Positions 1 through 6,691 of a DNA stretch of 64,000 nt are shown piece after piece. The notes beneath the pieces were generated by a model. The model saw nothing but the letters and a program-made list of their open reading frames with translations, did not search any database and was not told the origin of the DNA. The position numbers and the translations under genes were made by a program. Positions within the stretch are counted from its first letter, which is position 1, and each line of letters starts with the position of its first letter. The stretch lies in the NCBI RefSeq assembly GCF_003315075.1, contig NZ_QNRJ01000003.1, forward strand, positions 248,001 through 312,000, read 5' to 3'. The stretch comes from Rossellomorea aquimaris (lineage in GTDB: Bacteria; Bacillota; Bacilli; Bacillales; Bacillaceae_B).

Positions 1-781
1 TGAGCAGTCCCCCAATATTGATGGCCAGCTGTGTACCACTGAGGGCACCTTCGGAAATCGCTTCGAATACGTTCGTATGACTGGTTTTTCCTAACGAAAT
101 ATCCCCATTCGTCTTGGATTCTTCCGTTTCAGGCTCGATGATTTTGGCCATCACAAGAGAGACGATTGGCACACTGAAGACGGATAGAAGAAGGAATTTC
201 ATGTCGATTCCCATCAATGAATATCCGATTAATATCGCTCCGCTTGCTGAAGCTGTACCCCCAACCATCACGGCAAAAAGTTCAGAACGTGTCAGCTTAG
301 CTAAATAAGGCTTAATCAACAGGGGAGCCTCTGCCAAACCAAGAAAGGAATTCCCGATCGCATTAAACGACTCAACCTTTGTCGTCCCAAGGATTTTACC
401 CAACCCGATTCCGATATATTTTACAAAGAACGGGATGATGCGTAAGTAATAAAGTGCTGAAATGAGTGCAGAAATAAAGATGATCGCACCCAGGACATTG
501 ATTGCGAAGACAAATGAAATATTTGTACCTTTTTCGAAGAATCCTCCGAACACGAACATGATTCCTTCATTGCTGTAGTCGATGACTTTCTGTACGCCCA
601 AGGCTGCTTTTTTCAAAATGGTTTGTCCGAATGGGACTTTTAATACAAATAAGACAAGCAGGAACTCAAGGCAAATCCCAATGATGATCGTACGCCATTG
701 AATGGCTGATCGGTTGCTGCTCAACAACCAGGCCAAAAATATAACTCCAAGTAATGATAAGATGCCATATACTAAACTCAT
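1..781 (-). CDS. nupG: Purine nucleoside transporter NupG/NupC family (3' end beyond window)
   Basis: Concentrative nucleoside transporter (CNT family), an inner-membrane cation-coupled nucleoside importer. 260 codons are visible from the ATG at 781 (preceded by GGGGGATT); the C-terminus lies outside the window. The translation is highly hydrophobic and carries the CNT signature region GNSFLGLAEAPLLIKPYL followed by LTRSELFAVMVGGTASASG, where the conserved Glu of AEAP belongs to the nucleoside site. A guanine-class riboswitch sits in the leader, which in B. subtilis marks nupG (yxjA), the purine-nucleoside paralogue, rather than the pyrimidine carrier nupC. Substrate choice is therefore inferred from regulation, not from residues. 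Confidence 0.85.
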   Translation of the reverse strand, partial: MSLVYGILSLLGVIFLAWLLSSNRSAIQWRTIIIGICLEFLLVLFVLKVPFGQTILKKAALGVQKVIDYSNEGIMFVFGGFFEKGTNISFVFAINVLGAIIFISALISALYYLRIIPFFVKYIGIGLGKILGTTKVESFNAIGNSFLGLAEAPLLIKPYLAKLTRSELFAVMVGGTASASGAILIGYSLMGIDMKFLLLSVFSVPIVSLVMAKIIEPETEESKTNGDISLGKTSHTNVFEAISEGALSGTQLAINIGGLL

Positions 782-887
782 AATACCAATCCCCCAACAT
801 GTAATCTTCAACGAATTCTCAAGGTTATGTCGTATGATGTCAGACCTCTCGTGAAAACAAATAAAAAAAGTGCATGAAGACATTCTC

Positions 888-939
888 TAAAAAATAGGGA
901 AAGTCTCCATACACAAACAGCATATAGAAAAGACTTTCC
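888..939 (-). terminator. Expression-platform terminator of the purine riboswitch
   Basis: On the minus strand GGAAAGTCT and AGACTTTCC form a 9-bp stem, closed by a loop of about 24 nt and followed by CCCTATTTTTT. It begins inside the 3' strand of riboswitch helix P1, as expected for a transcription-terminating OFF switch. Confidence 0.8.
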
Positions 940-1006
940 TTATAGTCCGGCACTTTAAGGCTGCCAGGTAGAGACTTATGGTCCATATCACCATAGATAT
1001 ATAAGG
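938..1006 (-). promoter_or_regulatory. Guanine-class purine riboswitch aptamer
   Basis: Read on the minus strand the segment has P1 (CCTTATA pairing with TATAAGG), a P2 arm containing GATATGG, the conserved J2/3 AGTCTCTACC, a P3 arm (TGGCAGCCTTAAAGTGCCG), and the J3/1 sequence GGACTATAAGG. The pyrimidine at the ligand-pairing position of J3/1 is C, diagnostic for guanine/hypoxanthine rather than adenine (U) specificity. It precedes nupG, so purine sufficiency should terminate transcription of the transporter. Confidence 0.92.
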
Positions 1007-1143
1007 AATTCGTATGAAGTTGATTTGAAATATGTTTTCTACTCTACCACACGACGGAAGACGACCACAATAGTTTTTTATAAAAGAAAAGCATGGAAAA
1101 ACGTGGTGAATCTCTATGACTATCTTTCTGCTGAAATAAAAAA

Positions 1144-1198
1144 GAGGGACGGACCTTCATTCCTATGACCTGGTCATAGGAATTGAGGTCCGTCCCTC
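1144..1198. repeat. 55-bp GAGGGACGGACCT palindromic element, copy 1
   Basis: The outer arms GAGGGACGGACCT and AGGTCCGTCCCTC pair over 13 bp. After a 3-nt internal mismatch the inner arms TTCCTATGACC and GGTCATAGGAA pair over 11 bp. On the minus strand the palindrome follows the yflJ stop and is followed by a T-rich run, so it can terminate yflJ. The homologous copy at 60886-60940 differs by a compensated pair in the inner stem. Confidence 0.9.
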
Positions 1199-1210
1199 TC
1201 TTGTATCTTC

Positions 1211-1339
1211 TTATTTTGTGCGTTCTAATAGGTTTGCCAGAACGTGTTTTTTGTAGGATTCTACATAGCGTTCCTCGTAGTGGCGTACGCCTGCTTTTTT
1301 TAGTTCTTGTACGTACCAGCCTTTGCTTCCGATATGCAT
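1211..1339 (-). CDS. yflJ: YflJ-like small protein (DUF2639 family)
   Basis: 42-residue protein containing the family hallmark GSKGWYVQELKKAGVR close to its N-terminus and a basic, hydrophilic C-terminus ending LANLLERTK. Members of this Bacillus family are about 40-45 residues, which favours the ATG at 1339. An in-frame ATG at 1351 would add four residues, but its AAAGAAAGGA ribosome site would abut the codon; the same site is 11 nt from the chosen start. No membrane segment or known catalytic motif. Function unknown. It is flanked downstream by the palindromic element, probably its terminator. Confidence 0.75.
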   Translation of the reverse strand: MHIGSKGWYVQELKKAGVRHYEERYVESYKKHVLANLLERTK

Positions 1340-1603
1340 TGAAATATACATCCTTTCTTTGCGTAGTATTGATTGGAATCTCCGACTAGCTCTTCGCATG
1401 AGCTACGTTAAGATTGCTTACGGTTGTACATTGTAACATCTCATTTTTAATGAAAAAAGGGGGAAAAGGGAATTTTTCGGATTCATCCTTTTCTGAAAAC
1501 TTTTTTGTGGAAAATGAAGAGTTTTCAGCCAGTGAGTCCAACCTTGGTCTTTCGACATATCCTGGGTAATACAATGCAACAGTCTGGGGTTGCAAGATAA
1601 AAG
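1340..1603. other. Intergenic stretch without recognised gene
   Basis: Short reading frames on the minus strand here have no convincing ribosome site and no recognisable family, so they were not called. The region should contain the yflJ promoter but no confident -35/-10 pair was found. Confidence 0.5.
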
Positions 1604-1636
1604 AAAAGGAATGATCCGCATCGGATCATTCCTTTT
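1604..1636 (-). terminator. Terminator of the MFS gene
   Basis: A perfect 15-bp stem (AAAAGGAATGATCCG with CGGATCATTCCTTTT) and a 3-nt loop, beginning at the stop codon of the MFS gene. Its A/T-rich flanks let it work in both directions. Confidence 0.85.
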
Positions 1637-2925
1637 TATTGAACAGCTTTCTTCAATTCCAGTTCTTCTTTTTCAAAGCGCTCGAACATGATGAAGAAGA
1701 GTCCGGCACTCACCAGCGCAAGGATCGACAGGATGATAAACGTCCAATCATATCCTACATAAAGCGATAGAGTGATGGATAGAGGTGCGATCGTTCTCGC
1801 AACTGTGAAACGCAGGCTGGCTGCGGCAAAGTACTGCCCCCGCATATGATCCGGAGCGAGCTTTGATACGAAGCTTTGCTGGATACCCGCTGTCATGAGC
1901 TCTGCGAATGTGAACACCGCCATGGCAATCACGAACATCCAGACCGAGCTCGTTTGTCCAAACATAAAGATGGAGACGGCGTAGATGACGGAGGATAGGA
2001 TGAACACATTACGCTCACGGAATTTCGTGATCCATCTCGTGATGACCACCGTAAGAAGGGCCACCAGGAATCCATTTTCAGATAAAATTAATCCGAATAC
2101 CTGCTCACTCACAAGGGTCAATGACCAGTCCCCGAAGCTGAACAATGTGGCCTGATCGACGACATCTTTAATATATACAGGAATCAGGAGGTCCAATTGC
2201 ATGAACGTTTGACCTACCAGGACTCCGGCTAAAATAAATAATAAAAACGTTTTGTCTTTAAAAATAACACTATAATCCTTCATCTGATCGGCTATCACGC
2301 TATGCCAGACTTTCTTTTTTCCTTCTGTCACTAATAGCTTACTAGTGTCTGTAGGTGCTGTTTCTCTCGTCATTTTATATAAAAGAAGAGCTAAGAGCAT
2401 GCAAATAAGCGCAGCGGCAATTAAAAGCTCGAAGCGGTAGTGAACATAGAAAATCCCACCAAGTATCGGGCCGACCACCACGGCAATATTAATGGATGTG
2501 TAAAAAACGGCAAACACATGACTGCGGTCCTTTTCATCCACCACATCGGCCACCATCGCCTGACTTGCAGGCCAATAAAACGATCCAAATACCCCTACCA
2601 AACTAAAACAGATAAAGCCGATCATAGCTGAATCGAGCCAAGGTGAACTGGCCAGTCCAAAGATTAAAAAAGCACAACCTTGTCCAAAGGCCGAAATGAC
2701 CATCATTCGCTTACGGCCAAAGCGGTCTGCACAATAGCCTCCCATCAGGTTAGCGAGTACGGCAAATACCTGCGAGAGAACCAATAGTAATCCTGCCGTC
2801 TGCTTTCCGAATGATTCTGTGAAATAAATCGTCAAAAACGGAAAGAACATCCAGAAGGTAATGTTAATCGCTGCTTCCCCAAACAGCCGAACCTTTAAAT
2901 TACGGTCCCAATCTCTAATTCTCAT
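1636..2925 (-). CDS. MFS transporter, multidrug-efflux-like
   Basis: 429-residue major facilitator protein with about 12 hydrophobic segments and a cytoplasmic loop 2-3 motif A at residues 62-73 (GGYCADRFGRKR), typical of proton-coupled drug:H+ antiporters of the DHA1 type. The length is normal. The ATG at 2925 follows GGGGAGGAATATAG. It stands alone, with its own terminator directly after the stop, and no regulator gene adjoins it, so the substrate cannot be deduced. An exporter role is inferred from family membership only. Confidence 0.8.
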   Translation of the reverse strand: MRIRDWDRNLKVRLFGEAAINITFWMFFPFLTIYFTESFGKQTAGLLLVLSQVFAVLANLMGGYCADRFGRKRMMVISAFGQGCAFLIFGLASSPWLDSAMIGFICFSLVGVFGSFYWPASQAMVADVVDEKDRSHVFAVFYTSINIAVVVGPILGGIFYVHYRFELLIAAALICMLLALLLYKMTRETAPTDTSKLLVTEGKKKVWHSVIADQMKDYSVIFKDKTFLLFILAGVLVGQTFMQLDLLIPVYIKDVVDQATLFSFGDWSLTLVSEQVFGLILSENGFLVALLTVVITRWITKFRERNVFILSSVIYAVSIFMFGQTSSVWMFVIAMAVFTFAELMTAGIQQSFVSKLAPDHMRGQYFAAASLRFTVARTIAPLSITLSLYVGYDWTFIILSILALVSAGLFFIMFERFEKEELELKKAVQ

Positions 2926-3106
2926 CTATATTCCTCCCCTCGATGAACGCTAGATGAACTAGAATATCATAGCTCGATAGGACAAAATATACAAGACTGA
3001 TTTACTGGTATTTACAAAATATTTACTCATGCTGAAGCGGCGTCTAAAGATACCATTTTCTCCTTTCTGAATACATTAAAAGTATTGAAAGGGAAAGGAA
3101 CGGTGG

Positions 3107-3703
3107 GTGGAGGTGATCGATAGGCTAATCCTTATTACCGGTGCATGGACGCAGGTGATCGGAACGGTGATTGCAGCAATTGGCGAAACCATGGTCATAC
3201 AAGAAGAACGATACAGTCAAGAGCCTCTCGGATTTCGGTTGGTCTCCATCGGAAACGGATTTGAAGCGGCAGGAAATGCACTTCAGGGTGTGGGAGCGGA
3301 AAAGCTGTCAGACGGTTCGTTTGGTGAAACGTTAAGAGTGATTGGTGATTGGATTCAAGCTTCAGGAAATGTCACAAATGTCGCAGCAGCTGAACTCCAA
3401 TTCGCAGGAAGAGAAGTGGAAGGATTGAATCTTGATATATTTGGAGACACCGTCCAATCCTTGGGGGCGGGATTGGAAGCATATGGGGCCACGTTGGGTA
3501 CCCGGGAGTTTTCAGATCTCCTGGCAGCCGGAAATACACTTCAATCCCTTGGTGCAGCAATTGAAGCGATAGGAGAAGTATATATTTTAAAGGAAATGAA
3601 GGAGATCGGCTTACAGATCACCGCATTCGGAAGCTATGCCCAGGCAGCCGGAGCAACGATTGCAGCCATTGCGTTGACGAAGCAGTATGGGGGAGCTTTT
3701 TGA
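3107..3703 (+). CDS. Glycine-periodic repetitive protein (DUF6944-like)
   Basis: 198 residues with no signal peptide and no cysteine. The sequence is a repeated amphipathic unit of the form G-x3-Q-x2-G-x4-A-x-G, seen about six times (GAWTQVIGTVIAAIG, GNGFEAAGNALQGVG, GDWIQASGNVTNVAA, GDTVQSLGAGLEAYG, GNTLQSLGAAIEAIG, GSYAQAAGATIAAIA). It resembles the repetitive DUF6944 proteins of Bacillus, whose function is unknown. The GTG start at 3107 is chosen because AAAGGA lies 7-8 nt upstream. Glycine-zipper-like helices suggest self-association or membrane-surface packing; that is inference. Confidence 0.65.
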   Translation: MEVIDRLILITGAWTQVIGTVIAAIGETMVIQEERYSQEPLGFRLVSIGNGFEAAGNALQGVGAEKLSDGSFGETLRVIGDWIQASGNVTNVAAAELQFAGREVEGLNLDIFGDTVQSLGAGLEAYGATLGTREFSDLLAAGNTLQSLGAAIEAIGEVYILKEMKEIGLQITAFGSYAQAAGATIAAIALTKQYGGAF

Positions 3704-3800
3704 CCGAAAGAGGAGGATTTGTTTCGAAGAATGGACTTATAACATGAGGAAGGGAAGGTAGATGGGATCATGGGAGAAGGATACACGGATTGAAGGGGAG

Positions 3801-3920
3801 GGGATTGCGTCTTATTCGTGTTTTTTGCGTCAAAATATAATTTTATGCGTCTTTATTTTGATTTATGCGTCTTTTTCCAAATTTATGCGTCAAAATTTCG
3901 ATAAATGCGTTTTTTTCCAT
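3801..3920. repeat. Six-copy TGCGT array with exact 20-bp period
   Basis: The core GCGT recurs at 3807, 3827, 3847, 3867, 3887 and 3907, always preceded by T and usually within TTTATGCGTC, separated by A/T-rich filler. It fills most of the 335-bp gap between the repetitive-protein gene and the ampS terminator. No ORF or promoter of note lies within it. Confidence 0.85.
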
Positions 3921-3983
3921 TTACATACAATAGATTGAGCGCTCAGTCAAACGATCCTATCCAAATCCCCACCTCATCTCCAT

Positions 3984-4022
3984 AAAAAAATCCCAAAAGG
4001 CAGCCAAACCACCTTCCGGGAT
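3984..4022 (-). terminator. ampS terminator
   Basis: On the minus strand ATCCC...GGGAT closes a hairpin with an internal GG/CC pair, followed by seven T. It lies 17 nt past the ampS stop. Confidence 0.7.
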
Positions 4023-4038
4023 CCTCGACAGTCAAATC

Positions 4039-5271
4039 TTAAAATGCCCAGCCGCCATCGCGGAATACGGCTTCAGTCGAGCCGTCTTCTTTCACTCCAT
4101 CGATGTTCATTTTGTCAGAGCCGATCATGAAATCAACGTGTGTGATACTGTTGTTCAAGCCGTTTTTCTCAAGCTCTTCTTCATTCATTTTCTTTCCGCC
4201 TTCGATACAGAATGCGTAGGCATTTCCGATCGCAAGGTGATTCGATGCGTTCTCATCGAATAATGTGTTATAGAATAACACATTCGATTGAGAGATGGGG
4301 GACTGATGAGGAACAAGGGCGATTTCCCCAAGGTAATGAGATCCTTCATCTGTATCCACAAGGCGCTTCAGGATTTCTTCGCCTTCCTCAGCCTTAACGT
4401 CCACAATGCGGCCGTTTTCGAATGTAATCGTAAAGTTGTCAATCACGTTTCCGCCGTAGCTAAGCGGCTTCGTGCTTGATACTGTTCCGTTCACACCTGT
4501 TTTTAATGGAACCGTGAATACTTCTTCCGTTGGCATGTTCGCCATGAAAGTGGTTCCTTGTTCGTTCACACTTCCGGCGCCTACCCACAGGTGACCTTGA
4601 GGAAGCTCGATCGTAAGGTCCGTCCCTGGTGCCGTGTAGTGTAGTTTTTTGTAGTTCTTTTCGTTCAGGTATTCCACTTTTTCATGCAGGTTTGCGTCGT
4701 GATCCTTCCATGCCTGGACAGGGTCCGCCTGGTCGGCACGTACGGCTTTGAAGATGGCATCCCAAAGTAAATCCACTTGCTCTTTTTCAGAAGCATCGGG
4801 GAATACTTTTGCAGCCCAATTTTTAGATGGGGCTGCCAGTACGCACCAGCTCACTTTGTCCGATTGAATGAATTGACGGTATTTGGACATTGCTTTCCCA
4901 GCTGCTTTTTGGAAGTTTGAGATGCGATCTGGATTTACCCCTTTAAGCAAATCAGGGCTTGAAGATACGATACTCATGAAGGCAGCTCCACCCTCAGCAA
5001 GCTCTTCAACTTCTCTTGCTTTCCACTGAGGGAACTCCTGGAATGCTTCGTCTGGAGCAAGATCATATTTCGTACGGTTTACCACATCATCATTCCAGTT
5101 AACGTAGACATGCTTAGCCCCAACTTCATAGGCTTTCTTTACCACTAAACGGACAAATTCTGCCGAATCGATGGAAGTGTTGATGACCAGGGTCTGACCC
5201 TTCTGAACATTGACGCCGACTTCAACAGCCAGGCTAGCGTATTTCTCAAGATTTTGTTGGAAATTAGACAT
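4039..5271 (-). CDS. ampS: Aminopeptidase, M29 family
   Basis: 410-residue cytoplasmic metallo-aminopeptidase of the thermophilic aminopeptidase (M29, AmpS/PepS) family, which removes N-terminal residues from peptides with a two-metal centre. Conserved elements are visible in order: the glutamate-bearing NMPTEEVFT, EGSHYLGEIALV, FYNTLFDENASNHLAIG, and near the C-terminus the HxD pair in THVDFMIGS that supplies metal ligands. The length is standard for the family. The ATG follows AAAGGAG. A likely SigA promoter (TTGCAA-N16-TACAAT) lies just upstream. It is monocistronic with its own terminator. Confidence 0.92.
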   Translation of the reverse strand: MSNFQQNLEKYASLAVEVGVNVQKGQTLVINTSIDSAEFVRLVVKKAYEVGAKHVYVNWNDDVVNRTKYDLAPDEAFQEFPQWKAREVEELAEGGAAFMSIVSSSPDLLKGVNPDRISNFQKAAGKAMSKYRQFIQSDKVSWCVLAAPSKNWAAKVFPDASEKEQVDLLWDAIFKAVRADQADPVQAWKDHDANLHEKVEYLNEKNYKKLHYTAPGTDLTIELPQGHLWVGAGSVNEQGTTFMANMPTEEVFTVPLKTGVNGTVSSTKPLSYGGNVIDNFTITFENGRIVDVKAEEGEEILKRLVDTDEGSHYLGEIALVPHQSPISQSNVLFYNTLFDENASNHLAIGNAYAFCIEGGKKMNEEELEKNGLNNSITHVDFMIGSDKMNIDGVKEDGSTEAVFRDGGWAF

Positions 5272-5310
5272 ATGTATTCTCCTTTTTTCAGAATGTTCTA
5301 TTACATTCTT

Positions 5311-5338
5311 ATTGTATCAGTGCGGGCACCGTTTGCAA
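5311..5338 (-). promoter_or_regulatory. Probable SigA promoter of ampS
   Basis: Minus-strand TTGCAA, 16-bp spacer, TACAAT, about 45 nt upstream of the ampS start. Confidence 0.55.
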
Positions 5339-5507
5339 GTGTTTACACCCATCTTTCTATCGTATGCGAAAGTATGGAAAAGTATTTGTTTTGTGCATGA
5401 TGAAAATGAACGTTCTGTGGCAACCAAACAAGAAACATAGCGAACCAAGGGGCAACTATACTATAATGATTGAAGCAATACTTTAGATAAAAAAGGGGGA
5501 AGAAACA

Positions 5508-5900
5508 GTGCCGTGGAATGTCCTTTTATTACGAATGTCCGCCATCTATGGGTTTATTGGAGCATTTCTTGGGTCTCATATGGCAGGAGCCGGATCGTAT
5601 GCATTTAAGCCCATTCATGCTCATATTTTAGTAGTCGGCTGGCTAAGCTTATTTGCATTTTCATCCTATTATCGTTCCTATCAAGTACCGAAATCTTCTA
5701 AACTGGCATTTGCCCACGTATGGACGGCAATTATCGGTTCGCTCGGATTAACCGTCGGAATGTGGATGTACAACTTAAATCCATTCAACCTGCCAGGGAG
5801 CTTCACGATGGTCTTCTATATAGTAGGAGGAAGCACGTTATTACTCAGCTTTTTCCTATTCGTGTTCATGACATTTAAATATAGTGAGAGCAAGAAGTAG
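5508..5900 (+). CDS. Small four-helix membrane protein resembling heme-copper oxidase subunit I N-terminus
   Basis: 130 residues with about four predicted membrane helices and a short basic tail. The second helix contains KPIHAHILVVGWLSLFAF, and the first GAFLGSHMAGAGSY. A His-x-His in helix II followed by a glycine-rich stretch is reminiscent of the low-spin-heme ligand region of heme-copper oxidases and NO reductases, but the protein is far too short to hold the catalytic centre. The GTG start follows AAAAAGGGGGAAG. It lies beside, but not in an operon with, nsrR and hmp. Heme binding is inference. Confidence 0.6.
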   Translation: MPWNVLLLRMSAIYGFIGAFLGSHMAGAGSYAFKPIHAHILVVGWLSLFAFSSYYRSYQVPKSSKLAFAHVWTAIIGSLGLTVGMWMYNLNPFNLPGSFTMVFYIVGGSTLLLSFFLFVFMTFKYSESKK

Positions 5901-5907
5901 AAGAGGG

Positions 5908-5938
5908 GCCTGTTTTCAGTTGGAAAACAGGCTTTTTG
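5908..5938 (+). terminator. Terminator of the small membrane-protein gene
   Basis: GCCTGTTTTC and GAAAACAGGC form a 10-bp stem with a 5-nt loop, followed by TTTTT. Confidence 0.85.
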
Positions 5939-5942
5939 GTAG

Positions 5943-6006
5943 TTGTACCTGGTACAAATCGTGTGAAATGTACCAGGTACAATCTGGACGAAAAGTGCCT
6001 GGCACC
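5943..6006. repeat. Mixed palindrome array (TGTACCWGGTACA x2, GTGCCTGGCAC x1)
   Basis: Palindromes at 5943-5957 (TTGTACCTGGTACAA), 5969-5982 (TGTACCAGGTACAA) and 5995-6006 (GTGCCTGGCACC). The last two, with the spacer between them, match the array at 28018-28055 nearly base for base. Confidence 0.85.
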
Positions 6007-6032
6007 GCACCACTAAACTGCTCCACTACAAA

Positions 6033-6066
6033 AAAACTCCTCCCCATCAAAATGGAGAGGAGTTTT
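6033..6066. terminator. Bidirectional terminator at the 3' end of nsrR
   Basis: AAAACTCCTC...GAGGAGTTTT plus an inner CCAT/ATGG pair. A-rich and T-rich flanks make it functional on both strands; it sits 6 nt past the nsrR stop. Confidence 0.8.
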
Positions 6067-6071
6067 CACAC

Positions 6072-6530
6072 CTAAGTTGACGCTTCATCCTGCTGTTGCT
6101 CTTGAAATAAGAAACGGTAGTCCATCGGGTTTTGGATCAAGTCGGCCAGGGTGTATTCGTCAAGGACAGAGAGATAGGCGTTCAACGCTTTGCCGAGAAC
6201 ATGCTTTAGTCCGCAGACTGGAGTGATGACGCAGTTGTTGTTTGTGGCGTCAAAGCATTCGACAAGATGGAAGTCTTCTTCTGTGGTCCGGACGAGTTTT
6301 CCGATATTTATATCTTCTGGGGAGTGTGCCAGTTTGATACCGCCGTTTCTGCCGCGGATCGTTTCAATCAGACCGTTTTTCCCCAGCTCATACGTCACTT
6401 TCATCAGGTGATTCTTTGAGATGCTGTAGGCATCAGCGATTTCTTTTATATTAGAGAGTTCCTCTTTTGGTTTTGAAGCCAGAAAGATCAGGACTCTCAG
6501 TGAGTAGTCAGTGTATAAAGTTAGTCTCAT
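6072..6530 (-). CDS. nsrR: NO-sensing repressor NsrR (Rrf2 family)
   Basis: 152-residue Rrf2-family DNA-binding protein with an N-terminal winged helix-turn-helix (residues about 1-75) and three cysteines, C92, C100 and C106, in the spacing typical of NsrR, which ligate an Fe-S cluster that NO destroys. It is transcribed divergently from hmp, its classical target, and a near-palindromic operator lies before hmp. The ATG follows GGAAAGGTGAG; a TATAAT box is visible about 35 nt upstream on its strand. The full family length and all cysteines are present, so it should be functional. Confidence 0.93.
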   Translation of the reverse strand: MRLTLYTDYSLRVLIFLASKPKEELSNIKEIADAYSISKNHLMKVTYELGKNGLIETIRGRNGGIKLAHSPEDINIGKLVRTTEEDFHLVECFDATNNNCVITPVCGLKHVLGKALNAYLSVLDEYTLADLIQNPMDYRFLFQEQQQDEAST

Positions 6531-6652
6531 TTATCTCACCTTTCCAATCCGTTATTTTTATTATACAGAAGGAAGCATGTTTGTGTCTAAATGTGGCTGT
6601 TTTGTTAAAGATGTATTTTATATATTGCTTTGTGGAAAAAAGAGGAGTACCC

Positions 6653-6679
6653 TAAAGGTGTATTCAAAATATATCTTTA
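6653..6679 (+). promoter_or_regulatory. NsrR-type operator upstream of hmp
   Basis: Imperfect 12+3+12 palindrome: TAAAGGTGTATT, 3-bp centre, AATATATCTTTA (10 of 12 positions symmetric). It lies immediately before the hmp ribosome site. A weaker similar element, AAAGATGTATTT...ATATATTGCTTT, lies at 6607-6631. The A/T-rich form resembles B. subtilis NsrR sites. Confidence 0.7.
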
Positions 6680-6691
6680 GAGGTGACCAAA

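Noticed and set aside
28-308. Plus-strand ORF opposite the nucleoside transporter
   Set aside because: Shadow frame of a clear CNT-family coding sequence.
1386-1621. Two overlapping minus-strand ORFs of 67-69 codons
   Set aside because: No convincing ribosome site, unlike any family, and low-complexity composition; treated as chance.
3801-3920. CRISPR-like array
   Set aside because: The conserved core is only 4-6 bp with 14-16 bp of A/T-rich filler; far too short for CRISPR repeats.
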